The position numbers and the translations under genes are program-made. From Zoroaster sp. YZ-2022 (Eukaryota; Echinodermata; Asteroidea; Forcipulatida; Zoroasteridae): a DNA stretch of 64,000 nucleotides. Positions 49,173-60,719 of the stretch are shown here, in pieces (the stretch's first letter is position 1; each line of letters opens with the position of its first letter). The DNA is taken from NCBI GenBank assembly GCA_029582265.1, contig CM055837.1:3333148-3397147 (forward strand). The letters run 5' to 3'. The notes under the pieces were generated by a model that was not told the origin of the DNA, made no database searches, and saw only the letters and a list, made by a program, of their open reading frames with translations.

Positions 49173-52100
49173 GTTAGTACCTACATGGAGGTAAATACCT
49201 CCATGGTCATGATTGATGGTGCCTACGAGTACGACGTAGGCTGCGTAACGTTAGTTTAACCATGGTCTATTTTATACCTCCATGGTTTAACTAGGGCAGT
49301 AGGGGTAACTACAGAACGATGTTGATTTTTTTGAGTCGGCCGATTTTGTTGTAGACGTAGGTAAGGGCCTGTGATGGGGGGGGGGGGGGTATAATACGCT
49401 CCAAAAGCCTACCTCCTGCTCTGCCTGAGGTCAGACCTTGGGAATGTTGGCATTTGACCAAGACTAGTAAAAGAGTGGTTATCATGATTGTTATGATTAT
49501 GTGAAAACGTTTTGTGAAGACTGTATGTAGATCGATTTTAGTTTGTTTACATGGACTGTGAGTCGAATGCTGCTCTTTGACTATCTGATGATCTTTTCGA
49601 TTTACCAAATGTACTACCATATTTACATGTTGGGGGGGGGGGGGATTGTCATTGATAGAAGTGAAGGGCTATTGACAAAGTAACATAAGATGTTGGGCAG
49701 TGAGGGGGTGGGGGTGTTGGTCAAAGGGCGGATCAAGGGAAATAAAGGTGGTCATGGCCCCAAACTATTTCCAAAGCTGCCCCACCCCCATAACCATATA
49801 TATCATCATTGGTTGGGTTGAAAAAATTATAAATTAACCCCCTAGGTATTCTGGCTAGGAACCTTCCTGAATCCTCCAAAATCCATCAGTGCATATTTGG
49901 AAACATGCCCTTATCTTCAATATGCACCATGCATTTTCGTTGATCTTTCATATTCATCACTTATGGCCAGTATTTCTTGCCAGGTAGTAATTTTGTCCTA
50001 TTTGAAGTGGTGAAAGTACAAGTTTCCAACAGTGCTGAATTTTTCCCAAAGGTGTCCCTTGAAGGATTTTGCAGGATTTGGGGTGGTGTGGGTTGAAGCA
50101 GATGCCCTGCTTTTTAAAACAATATGGCTTCACAAGTCTACTCCTCCAGTATTTGTCTCCTGCATAATTTAAAAAATACTTCAGTTAAATATCATGCACT
50201 GATGCTGTAAACATGCCCAATTTCATGAGATATTTAACAAATAATTTGTAAGCTTATTCTGTGCATCCAGATGATTATCACATCATGTCAGATTAACTGA
50301 AAGCATTGGCCGCACATACTAGGGGGGAGATATGGAACACTGGTGGGTAGCCTAGATCTCCTTCTCCATAAATATTTGGAAATCTCTCCCTCATTTCAGG
50401 CCCAGGTCATGAATCTCCGAGCCGACGTCTGTGAGGTCAGAGCGACTAAGTCCATTCTAGAGAAGGAACTTCACACCCAGTTGCTGCAGCTCCACGCAGT
50501 ACAGCTGCAGTTACACGCCAAGACAGGGCAGAGTGTGGACTCTGATGCAATCAAGAAAAGATTGGTATGGATTGGGCAGGTTGAAATTCGTCATTGAATA
50601 ATAATAATAATACATGTAAGGTGCATGTAAGAATCTGGAAAAATTATTCAAAGGCACCATTCATTTCATTCAATTTTGTTTTAAATGTTGAGACCTCACA
50701 AACCTTTTCTTCTTTTAACCCTAACGATCCCCATCCAGCCAAACTCCAACACCAGGGATTGTTGGAGTTTGATGGGTTGAGTACTGTTATGGCAAGTGGA
50801 CTGTTGGAGTTTGATGGGTTGAGTACTGTAAACCAGCAACAGTCAACCATGGTGTTGGGATTTGATAGGTTGAGGAAGGTTTCTAGTAAAAATGCTTAGG
50901 GAGTTAGGGTTAATCCTACTATCAGTGCAAATTTATCAACAAACCATTGAGGTCACTCCAAGCCATTGCTATGGAAGGCAGTGGCTCCTCATGGCTATAC
51001 TGCATAGTAACATAATACCTCATATGTCTGTTGGTTTTAGTGGTTTGTGATTGATGTATTGCAGGGGCATACTATTATGTTCCAGTCTCAGTGGCTGGTG
51101 GTGGCGGCTTACTATTGAGAGTCTGTGTTTACAAAATAACTGCTGAAAATCCAGTATCACTCAGCATCCAACAGAAGTACTGTACACAGACATATAGGAC
51201 ACCACTGAACAAGGTGGTCTACAGTGGTATACAAGTGTTTTCATATGCATGTATGTAATTGGAGTTAGCATTTTTTTTACAGTGGCCTCGGAGTTTTACT
51301 TACAAGATTACTTAAAAGGGTTAGTGTGGCTTATATGCACAAATGATATGTGTACAACATATTGGACATTTAGTGGTTTGGAGTGGCCTCCATGTTAAGC
51401 TTGGGCGATCACATGATAATATTGAATATCGCGATACCTTTTTTATTCGATTACAATATCGAGAACCTTTTAAAGTTATCGAGATATCGGCAAATCGCGA
51501 TTTAAAAAATATATCGCGATTAAAAAAATATCGCCATTGTGAGTCAAGTCAGAAATTCCATGGAAACAAAATTAGAACAGTCTTTTGAGCTTTTGGAAGT
51601 GAGATACAAAAGTGAACTACTTCAGAAGTACATACACGCTCTGCAAACGAATTTGTGATTTATTGTGACGCTTGTCATGCAATCATGCATGAATGAAATA
51701 ATAATCGCGATATTATCGAAAATCGCAATATATGTTTGCCGATATATCGTGGATGAAAAAAATCGATATCGCCCAAGCTTACTCCATTTGCACATGTGCT
51801 CATAAATGTTTTACATTCTCTAATCCTTGGATTAGAATTTCATTCAAGGGAAGGTACAACAACCGTATTTGGTAACGTACGCTCATTTAAACAAAAAATG
51901 TAAAATATTAACACCTTTTATAATGTAATGTACCCAGGTAATACCTAAGTCACAATTAAAGCGGAGCCCGGGCGGCGTGTGCGATTTCTAGGCATTGACC
52001 GGCGTGTAGAGGTCGGCGAAAGATCGCGCGATAGGGCGGTCACAGTCACAATTAAAAGTGCCCCGCACGCTGCCATGACGGGGCCCGGGGGGTCGACGGC

Positions 52101-55100
52101 TGGCGATCGGCCGACTTTACTGGAAATGGGGTCGAATTCTTGGCCCGTTTATCGGCCGGTGTCCGGCAGGCACTCGTCCAATGTTCTGCCTATGTCCCTG
52201 CGATACCCCTGCGGTATCCGGCAGGGTGCCGGCCAATTCTTACAGGCCGTACGGGCATCTGTAGTGTGCCTGTCGAGTGCACTGCGATCAACGGCCGCGA
52301 TCCGGCGGCCGTTTGTCAATTTGCGGGTGAGGTATATATAGAGGCGCTCCTCTGACCTTCTTCATTCAGTTCGACCTTTCCCTAGGAGCACTCTACGAGA
52401 CGAAGAAACAAGAAGACAAAGAAGAAAATGCCGTTGATACCTCCACAGCACTTGCGGCCACCTCCACAGCGCTTGCATGGCCGATATATGGATTGTCTGG
52501 GTTGTCCAAAATTTGGCCCGGCGCCCGCCCGATGTGTGCGATGCCCTGCCGGACATCGGCCAGGCATCGGCCGATTTATTGGCGATCAGTTTGCGATGCG
52601 AAATGCCGCACCAGGTTTTAAGTCCGAGTTAAAAGTAACTCGATGCCCGCCCGATGCCCAAAAATGACCCGGCAGCCGCAAGGAGTCCCGTGGGGCCCCG
52701 GCCGAAAATGCCTAGAAATCCGTCGCAAACTACTCGCAAACCCATTGCAAGCTAATTGTGACTGGGGTATTAGTTCTATTATTTCTTGAAAACTAGAGGA
52801 TTGAAATGAATCTACATTACTAAATACCAATATTGTACCCTGGTACCCTTGTATAAAGTCAGTATGGAATATGGCTGCAGAATGAAAAAATCCATAGTTC
52901 ATTTGTTTCCATCACTCCCTTTCAATCTCCACATCTTCTGTCTTCTAGGAGCAAGAAATGGAATCCTTCAAGTCGGACGTGATCAAAGAGGCACGCATGG
53001 AAGCGGAACTCAAGGAATACCAGAAGGAGAACGCTGAACTGAGACAACACATCATGGCGCTACAGGGAGAGGTGTACGGTGCGAGGCTAGCTGCCAAGTA
53101 CCTTGACAAGGAGTTGGCTGGCAGGTGCGTGCATTGGGGAAATCCAGGGGGTTTTTAAAGATGGGTATCAGAGAGCGTTTTTTACCATCATGCGTGTAAA
53201 CTTGTCATTCGTTTTTTGCATTTTGTGACATGGTCCTCATGGTATAGGCCTGTGCTGGGTATCCGGGTATTCGGATACCCGACCGAAACTGTCATTACCT
53301 GGTTCCATTTTTCAGTTCCAATTACCCGTAAATGACTTTTTAAAATTTCGAATGAACATGAAGCCACACAAAATAATGGAAGTCTCTGATTTTTTGTTAA
53401 CAAAATGTGTTTGGGGAATGGGGATGCTACGAGTCATTTTTAATATAGAGACGGGAAAATTATTACAGTAAGTCCACATTTATTATGACTTTAATAAAAC
53501 AAGAGAAACTTGTGTTCATATTGGTTATTTTATACATTCGGGAGTATTTATGTGTTTTTATAACATTGTTGACGGGTACCCGGGTATCCAAAGATTTCCA
53601 ATTTCGGGTATCCAGTTCCCGAAATAACCGAAAACGCACATCTTTATCATGGTACCTTGTTGGCCACCATGGATCCGCCCTAGGGTAGGGGGTACTTATC
53701 ACAGTGTTTCCACTGGATAAAATTGGGGTGCTGGATGATCATTAAATACATAATGTGAATTCCCATAGGTAAAAAGGGCGAGCCTTTTGCATTTTGGGTT
53801 TAAAGACTTGAGGTAGGATGACAACAGTGAACCACTTACATTTCTTATGAACCAGAGTATAAGATGAGCAAAAGTTGTGAGCTTTCTGCCCTTTTCAGTT
53901 ACAGTCTTTGAGATAAGATGAATGAAAGTGTTAGCCATATATGTATTTTGGGTTTATAGACTTGAGTCAAAGTTAATGCAAAAATAAAGTGTAAGCCATT
54001 TGTGTTTTGGGCTTATGGAGGCAAACAAAAAAGCAAGCCATTTTTCAGTTTTGGGTTGATGGACTCCAGTAATAGGATGAGTGCAAAGAGAAAACCATTT
54101 ATGTTTCTACTTTACTAACCAAGTTATTTTTCTTTGACTTTGTTTCAGAATTCAACAAATTCAGCTCCTCGGGAGGGACCTACGAGGGCCAGAACATGAT
54201 AAACTCTGGAATCAGCTGGAGGCTGAGATACACTTGCATCGGCACAAGACTGTGATCAGAGCTTGCAGAGGAAGACAAGGCTACAGGAACAGATTACCAC
54301 AGCCACCGGGACATGTAAGGGAGGATGGCCAACGTCATAGTACAGCCAAGCCTTTGAGAAGCCCAGCCAGGTCCAGGCTTTGCCCAGGCCTAGAGGTCGA
54401 TATAATCCCCTAGCTGAGAACACAAGACCCTTGACTAATGAATAGCTCTTATTGTTAACACAGACTTGATTGACACCTCAGATGTCTTTTGTTCACAACT
54501 GCAGCCATTATAACGATGGCTCTAGTTGGCTGGGCTAGGCTATCCAAAAGTCCAGGTTATGTTAATTGGCAGGTACTGTCTTGTTACAGGGTTAGGACTC
54601 ACAAAAGACAGATTAGGAGGCCAGATAGCCTGGGCCTGGCAGGTCTTCTCAAAGGCTTGGCTGTACCATGACTTTGGCCCTCCTCCCTAAGAGGCATTAA
54701 AAATTCAATGAAATTAATCAACAAATTTAAAAACTCTTGGATCTGATATAATATTCATAAACCTTTACTTAAATTTTGGCATTTATGCACAAAACTGACT
54801 GATATTTAAACTATGGGTGTCATATGTGACTGGCTCTGGCAAAACCCTAAACTTGGACCCGATTTTCAAAAGTGACCTCCCAAATTTATCGGGAAAATTA
54901 ACAATGTTCCCAACAACGTTTCAGGATTTTCTTTTTCCATCAAAATTTAGAGAAAATGCTCTATATGGTGACATGAAAAACTGGTCCCTCAAACTGGTCC
55001 CTGGGGTCAGTTTTTGAGCTTTTCATGGCTGTTACGCATTATGGTAAATGCTGAGAAGTTTCAGGTTTTGCCAGAGCGGGTTCACATATGTATACAAATC

Positions 55101-58100
55101 ACTTTAAAAATAGCAGTTTGAGCCCTAGAAACTGCACCTTTCAAAACCTGGGCCCCATTTCATAGAACTGCTAAGCAGAGAATTTCACTAAGCAAATATT
55201 TGTGCTAAGCATTTATAAAACAGACTACCAGCCAAAATGCATACATTTTGTATGAAAGTTTGGCTGGTAACCAAAGAAATCCGCTAAGCAAATTTTTCTG
55301 GAAAGCAACTCTATGAAATTGGCCCAGGTTCACTGGAGTGTTTTGAATGTTTATGTAGTTGCTTCACTATTGACAGATTTTGGCAGGTTTATACATAGTC
55401 CAGCGTCACTTAACCCTAACTCCCTAGGCCCATTTGCTTATACATAACCTGAATTCTTTCTAACTCCCTAGGCCCATTTGCTTACACATAACCTGAATCC
55501 TTCCTAACTCCCTAGGCCCATTTGCTTACACATAACCTGAATCCTCCCTAACTCCCTAGGCCCATTTGCTTACACATAACCTGAATCCTTCCTAACTCCC
55601 TAGGCCCATTTGCTTACACATAACCTGAATCCTCCCTAACTCCCTAGGCCCATTTGCTTACACATAACCTGAATCCTACCTAACTCCCTAGGCCCATTTG
55701 CTTACACATAACCTGAATCCTTCCTAACTCCCTAGACCCATTTGCTTACACATAACCTGAATCCTCCCTAACTCCCTAGGCCCATTTGCTTACACATAAC
55801 CTGAATCCTTCCTAACTCCCTAGGCCCATTTGCTTACACATAACCTGAATCCTTCCTAACTCCCTAGGCCCATTTGCTTACACATAACCTGAATCCTTCC
55901 TAACTCCCTAGGCCCATTTGCTTACACATAACCTGAATCCTTCCTAACTCCCTAGGCCCATTTGCTTACACATAACCTGAATCCTCCCTAACTCCCTAGG
56001 CCCATTTGCTTACACATAACCTGAATCCTCCCTAGGCCCATTTGCTTACACATAACCTGAATCCTTCCTAACTCCCTAGGCCCATTTGCTTACACATAAC
56101 CTGAATCCTCCCTAACTCCCTAGGCCCATTTGCTTACACATAACCTGAATCCTTCCTAACTCCCTAGGCCCATTTGCTTACACATAACCTGAATCCTCCC
56201 TAACTCCCTAGGCCCATTTGCTTACACATAACCTGAATCCTCCCTAACTCCCTAGGCCCATTTGCTTACACATAACCTGAATCCTTCCTAACTCCCTAGA
56301 CCCATTTGCTTACACATAACCTGAATCCTCCCTAACTCCCTAGGCCCATTTGCTTACACATAACCTGAATCCTTCCTAACTCCCTAGGCCCATTTGCTTA
56401 CACATAACCTGAATCCTTCCTAACTCCCTAGGCCCATTTGCTTACACATAACCTGAATCCTTCCTAACTCCCTAGGCCCATTTGCTTACACATAACCTGA
56501 ATCCTTCCTAACTCCCTAGGCCCATTTGCTTACACATAACCTGAATCCTTCCTAACTCCCTAGGCCCATTTGCTTACACATAACCTGAATCCTTCCTAAC
56601 TCCCTAGGCCCATTTGCTTACACATAACCTGAATCCTTCCTAACTCCCTAGGCCCATTTGCTTACACATAATTAACCTGAATCCTTCCTAACTCCCTAGG
56701 CCCATTTGCTTACACATAACCTGAATCCTTCCTAACTCCCTAGGCCCATTTGCTTACACATAACCTGAATCCTCCCTAACTCCCTAGGCCCATTTGCTTA
56801 CACATAACCTGAATCCTCCCTAACTCCCTAGGCCCATTTGCTTACACATAACCTGAATCCTTCCTAACTCCCTCGGCCCATTTGCTTACACATAACCTGA
56901 ATCCTTCCTAACTCCCTCGGCCCATTTGCTTACACATAACCTGAATTCTCCAAAATCCTTCAGTAGTAAAGCAAGCACATGACATGTATGCACACATGTG
57001 TTTCTAATCTGTGATACATGTACATGGCCAGGGACCCTCCCTGCATGCATGGAGCAATAAACAGTGTCCACTGACCCAAGCACTGCCCTTGCAATCACTA
57101 CAACAAACATGGATGTACATGTACCATGGAAAGGCAAGTATGCCTAATAACCTCAATCCTCCAACATCCTTCACTTTAACAAAGAGCATGTAGCATGTGA
57201 CCTCAATCCTGCACTTTAGCAAAGAGGATTTTGGAGGATTTGGGAAGGTTAGCGTTAATCCATAGAATACCTCAAAGGGGGACTGACATGGATTTAAATC
57301 AAACAGTTAAATATGTGATCGTTTTATTCTTTTATATCAGTAAAAGATCAATACAATTTTTGTTTTGTGTTTTTATTGTTTTTGAGAGTGTTATTTTACC
57401 ATTGTAAAAATGCCCCCCACTTTTACGCCCTGCACGGAGGAGCGGTTCGTGACGTCATGTCGGGAAGAGAAATTCGGCTCAAAACTCGGCTCAAAATGAT
57501 CGCTGCACAAAACTATGTGAGCCGATGGACCTGACCACTTTACTCTTGTCAGTCGAACTTTGCTCGTCCAAATACGGCGATTTTTGGGTCACTTGGGAAC
57601 AGATGAAGGCTAACACCGTCTTTGGTGGTGTTGTTGCATCCTGCAGAAACACATCTTCACGGCATTTTATTAGTTCCGGAAACAAAAATCACAGAAGAAA
57701 TAAAATCGACGCTACGTGTGTGAAACGTTTGTATGTACATGTACATCATGGACACATCGGATCTTCCCGACCTTACGTCACATATCTTATGCAAATGAAG
57801 CTTCCACCATGGGCGGGGTTGCCTCCCCCAAACACTTCAAACATTGTTTTAAAATACTTGTACTCACAAATCAATGATTAAATAGACACAGGTGGGTCTC
57901 AAAAACAATATTTTATTACAAAACGACTTAAGTACACACACAATAAAGGATGTCAGTCCCCCTTTAAGATCCACCAGCAACCCAACCAAACATCCTAGTC
58001 GGTGTTCACCTGTGTGCTGACAATCAACCTATAATATCATTTCCCTCTGATAGGATGAAGCGATAAGTCATCGAGGCATTGGTGAAACACGAATGGTGCT

Positions 58101-60719
58101 GGTCGTCAAAGAGGAAGATGAGGGTCTGGGAATGTCAATCACGGTGAGTCTTCTTTACCAAAAGCATTGTATTGGCTTTTAAACTAGGGCTGTGCGTTTT
58201 CGAATAATTTGGTAACTGGATATTCGGATTTTGATTTTGATTAAATATTTGATATTTGAAGGCTTGACAGCCTGGCTTACACCACGCAAATAACATTGCG
58301 AATAGGATGGGCTTGCAAATGCAGATGAGAGGATGATGAGGGTGATAATGATAGAAACTCCAATAAGGAAAAAAACAAAAAAACATTCAACGTAAACTTT
58401 ATTTTCTGTGGAAGCTGCATTTTTTTCTAAAAATATTCGAACTGGAAAAGCCCAACCGGATATTCGAACTGTCGAGCGAATATACAAATATTTGGTTATT
58501 CAGCACAGCCCTATTTTAAAGGCACATATTCTTGTGGGCTGCTTGCATCAAAATAAACTAGTTTCAAGTTATATTTCCGGCCATGTACATCTCATCCCGT
58601 GAAACAACGAGAAGCGATATCAAACAACTGATGGATGTTGCATTGTCTAGCCAGTTATTTGAAGGGGTTTTGGATTAATCGGTAATTGGTGAATGCGTCT
58701 TTTCGCATTCGGTCATGTTCACTATCTTAGTTTCCTTTGACCTTTGACCCAGGGAGGCAAAGAACACGGTGTTCCCATCCTCATCTCAGAGATCCATGAA
58801 GGTCTACCTGCCGATCGTAGCCAGGGACTCTACGTAGGGGATGCCATCCTCTCTGTCAATGGGATAAACCTCCGGGATGCCAAACACACAGAAGCAGTAG
58901 AAATATTGTCACAACAGGTACAAATCAGTAAATTTCCCCCTCCCCCTTACCCCTTCCCCCTCCCCCAGTATCATGGAGTTTATTCTTTTCCAACCAGAAG
59001 TTGATTTTTCATGGCTTAGCTGGAGAAGACCTCCCAAATCCATAGAGCTGCAAAACGGAAAATATTGCTAAGCTAATTTTAGTTGCGAACCTGCCAGAAG
59101 CAATATATATACATAACAGCAAAAGAAACGTCACCCCTAAAAATATTTATTATTTTCATTTTATAATTAATATAATTTGTTTAATGAAGAATATTATGGG
59201 TATGGAGTGTAACACGAACACAATGTGGCAAATTTGGTTGACCTCAAAACTCGTCATGCATGACGTCTGAGGACACATAAGCTAAACACGTTCTCAGACT
59301 TATCAAAATTTAGGGGATGACGTTTCTTTTGCTGTTATGTATAGTATCTGGCAAGTTGGCTGGTAACAGGTCTGTTTTTGCTCAGCATGAATTTCCTGTG
59401 CTCGGCGGAGTTGCTTTCCCTAAACTTTCAAATATTTTCGCAAAATTAAATTATTTATTGTTTTGAATTTGTTAATTTTAAAATCTGGTAGTACAATGGT
59501 TGCAGTTTTAAGTCCCACGTTTATTCAATCTGGCTGACTGCCAACCAGTACTGGTATGGTACTGCTGAGGTTGCACTTTACGCTTCAAGAGTTTGTTCAA
59601 CAATATTAAAAACACATTGTTTTTGTTTCAGAACGGTGAGATTACCATGCAGGTTCAGTTTGTCGCCCCAGACTCCGACAGTGACGACGACAATGATGAA
59701 ATCATCGATGAAAATGGCTACAGGTCGGTACCATGTCAACAATTCAGCAAAAATGCTTAAAGGGCATGGAATCGGAGTGCTAGTTTTAGATTAACTCATT
59801 GACTGAAAACAATACCCCACATGATAAGGTCATATTACCGTTGCTGCTGCATAAATGAGCCAGTAATTTTCAGTCACTGTGTTCATCTTAAACTAGGATA
59901 CTACTTCCATGCCCTGTTGAAAGTCTGCTCTGATCGTGACGATACTGTCCCTTTAAGTTAACTTTAACTGTCCCTTTAAGTTGCATCTGATGAAGTAGCT
60001 GTAGCTACGAAAGCTTATGCCTGTTTTTAAGTTTAGATAGTCTTAAAAGTGCTACCATTTATATATATACCTTTAAGTTAACAAATAGGAAAAATATGAG
60101 ATAAATTTGCAAATAGCTGTTAGCTTCCACAGTGCTATCATTTCCGTTGTTTGTTTTGACGATAGTGTCCCTTTAACCTAATTCTAAATATCATGTGGAG
60201 TGGCGAAATCCTTCATCTTTATTTTAACTCAAATGACTACAAATTATTGATTGGTTTTTCTCCACTTTTTTGTCCAGTTACGCATTGTATGATGAAAGTG
60301 AAGAAGACTTAAGCTATCAACATCCAAGTGAAGACAGCCCCACCCTCTCTCATACATCAGCCACACCGCTTCATGAAAACAGCCCCTCCACATCATCCGC
60401 CCGCCCCAGAGGTGCCACCAATCAATCCCCGACGAAGAAGACAGCGAGAGTAGCCAATCCGAAAACGCCGTCCCCTGACAAGCCTGTCAGTGTCCCACGT
60501 CCCAGGAAGACGTCTCGTGAGGCTCTGAACTCCACATCCAGCCAGTCGTCGGAGCGGTCATCGGCTGCGTCGCTTTTACAGGGAGACACGGCGCTCAGTG
60601 TGGCGACGCCGGAAAAAGGTAATGAGATGAAGGTGATGAGCGTGGGTCACATGAGCGCTAATGCAATACAAAGTATACAGGCTACCGGCGAGGGGGAGGA
60701 ACTATTCGGAGCAGACTAA
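48954..60719 (+). CDS. GOPC: Golgi-associated PDZ and coiled-coil motif protein GOPC (PIST/CAL/FIG)
   Basis: Peripheral Golgi/trans-Golgi adaptor that binds membrane-protein C-termini through one PDZ domain and small GTPases/SNAREs through a coiled coil (family knowledge). CDS is join(48954-49172, 50400-50564, 52949-53124, 54149-54314, 58054-58143, 58753-58917, 59632-59723, 60278-60719), 504 residues, all GT-AG and in phase. Visible signatures: [14 protein letters not shown] [20 protein letters not shown] near the start, the coiled coil of about residues 70-200 with [17 protein letters not shown] and [39 protein letters not shown], and a PDZ domain (about 256-340) with carboxylate loop [14 protein letters not shown]. 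Human GOPC is about 454-462 residues; the extra length is in a Ser/Pro-rich C-tail. The gene appears complete. A candidate polyadenylation signal is at 61074. Confidence 0.95.
49173..50399 (+). other. GOPC intron 1
   Basis: Poly-G tracts at 49378 and 49632 and short ggattttgcaggatttgg-like text related to other introns here; no exon. Confidence 0.5.
50400..50564 (+). CDS. GOPC: GOPC exon 2: coiled coil
   Basis: Acceptor catttcag at 50392-50399. Codes [40 protein letters not shown] and [15 protein letters not shown]. Donor attg/gtatgg. Fifty-five codons, phase 0 at both ends. Confidence 0.94.
51396..51781. mobile_element. hAT-like MITE in GOPC intron 2
   Basis: Ends taagcttgggcgat and atcgcccaagctta; flanks ctccatgt (51388-51395) and ctccattt (51782-51789) are an 8-bp duplication with one difference. 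The interior is rich in atcgcgat. A second copy begins at 63629. Confidence 0.82.
51939..52772 (+). mobile_element. GC-rich foldback element with a core promoter
   Basis: 20-bp inverted ends TAATACC-nn-AGTCACAATTA (51939-51958 and 52753-52772) and an inner pair tttctaggcatt/aatgcctagaaa enclose about 800 bp that is much more GC-rich than its surroundings, with many cggccg motifs. Possible TA target. The strand given follows the internal promoter. It lies in GOPC intron 2. Confidence 0.6.
52333..52368 (+). promoter_or_regulatory. TATA box plus initiator-like CATTC motif
   Basis: tatatata at 52333-52340 is followed about 30 nt later by TCATTCA (52362-52368), which fits the PyCATTCPu cap-site motif described for histone genes. 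The next ATG is at 52428 after a purine-rich leader. Spacing is that of a TATA-dependent RNA polymerase II promoter; activity is unproven. Confidence 0.4.
52949..53124 (+). CDS. GOPC: GOPC exon 3: coiled coil
   Basis: Acceptor cttctag at 52942-52948. Codes [40 protein letters not shown] and [18 protein letters not shown]. Donor ggcag/gtgcgt, phase 2. An ATG at 52958 is internal to the exon and not a start. Confidence 0.94.
53245..53645. mobile_element. Degenerate foldback with gggtatcc motifs
   Basis: Left block gctgggtatccgggtattcg and right block gggtacccgggtatccaaag with cgggtatccagttcccgaaa give imperfect inverted pairing. The edges cannot be fixed. Confidence 0.4.
54149..54314 (+). CDS. 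GOPC: GOPC exon 4: linker before PDZ
   Basis: Acceptor gtttcag at 54142-54148. Codes [39 protein letters not shown] and [17 protein letters not shown]. Donor gacat/gtaagg. This exon was missed by ORF length cut-offs and recovered from homology and phase. Confidence 0.92.
55148..55328. mobile_element. gctaagca hairpin MITE, copy 2
   Basis: cctgggccccatttcatag at the left and ctatgaaattggcccagg at the right pair almost fully; interior ccagccaaa/tttggctgg. The clearest family member. Confidence 0.78.
55411..56952. repeat. 44-bp tandem array, about 35 copies
   Basis: The unit is taactccctaggcccatttg plus cttacacataacctgaatcc plus a ttcc or tccc spacer. Copies are nearly identical across 1.5 kb, with one shortened unit near 56030 and one with an extra taat near 56670. 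It lies inside GOPC intron 4. Each unit has a CCTAGG site. Confidence 0.96.
57274..57965. mobile_element. MITE-like element, GOPC intron 4
   Basis: Inverted ends aaagggggactgacat and atgtcagtccccctttaa's first 16 bases; 692 bp. No frame with recognisable protein. No clear target duplication. Confidence 0.6.
58054..58143 (+). CDS. GOPC: GOPC exon 5: start of PDZ domain
   Basis: Acceptor ctgatag at 58047-58053. Codes [20 protein letters not shown] then [14 protein letters not shown] is the PDZ carboxylate-binding loop (GLGF class). Donor acg/gtgagt, 30 codons, phase 0. Confidence 0.93.
58185..58513. mobile_element. hAT-like MITE in GOPC intron 5
   Basis: Ends tagggctgtgcg and agcacagcccta; 8-bp flanks ttttaaac (58177-58184) and ttttaaag (58514-58521) differ at one base. 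Interior tattcg blocks pair. Confidence 0.8.
58753..58917 (+). CDS. GOPC: GOPC exon 6: PDZ core
   Basis: Acceptor acccag at 58747-58752. Codes [40 protein letters not shown] and [15 protein letters not shown]. Donor cag/gtacaa. The GDxILxVNG strand and the alpha-B helix (HTEAVEIL, with His at its start as in class I PDZ domains) are visible. Confidence 0.95.
59112..59339. mobile_element. Tc1/mariner-type MITE nested in another MITE
   Basis: Ends CATAACAGCAAAAGAAACGT and its exact complement, flanked by TA at 59110-59111 and 59340-59341. 228 bp. It splits a gctaagca-type hairpin repeat into about 59030-59109 and 59342-59430. Confidence 0.82.
59632..59723 (+). CDS. GOPC: GOPC exon 7: PDZ last strand and acidic linker
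   Basis: Acceptor gtttcag at 59625-59631. Codes [20 protein letters not shown] then [10 protein letters not shown]. Donor acag/gtcggt, phase 2. VQFVAP is the final PDZ beta strand. Confidence 0.93.
59757..59956. mobile_element. TTAA MITE, copy 5, left end deleted
   Basis: Left edge reads ttaaagggcatggaatcgg: the ~25 bp normally between aaaggg and gggcatgg are gone, probably a deletion between the two aggg runs. The right end gatactgtccctttaa is intact. It lies in GOPC intron 7. Confidence 0.75.
60278..60719 (+). CDS. GOPC: GOPC exon 8: Ser/Pro-rich C-tail and stop
   Basis: Acceptor ttgtccag at 60270-60277. Starts [14 protein letters not shown], equivalent to the RLYLDE block of vertebrate GOPC. 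The following ~130 residues are a low-complexity tail with proline-directed sites ([15 protein letters not shown]), a polyserine stretch and an acidic end [10 protein letters not shown]. The stop is TAA at 60717-60719, overlapping an AATAAA. Confidence 0.9.

Noticed and set aside
49173..49259. Read-through of GOPC exon 1
   Set aside because: A consensus donor follows codon 73 and the family homology resumes in exon 2 in phase.
51979..52341. 120-codon frame in the GC-rich element
   Set aside because: It runs through the inverted-repeat arm and promoter and shows no domain; GC-rich DNA has few stops.
52428..52667. Histone gene behind the histone-like promoter
   Set aside because: The frame has no histone sequence and no histone 3' stem-loop was seen; only the promoter pattern is kept as a finding.
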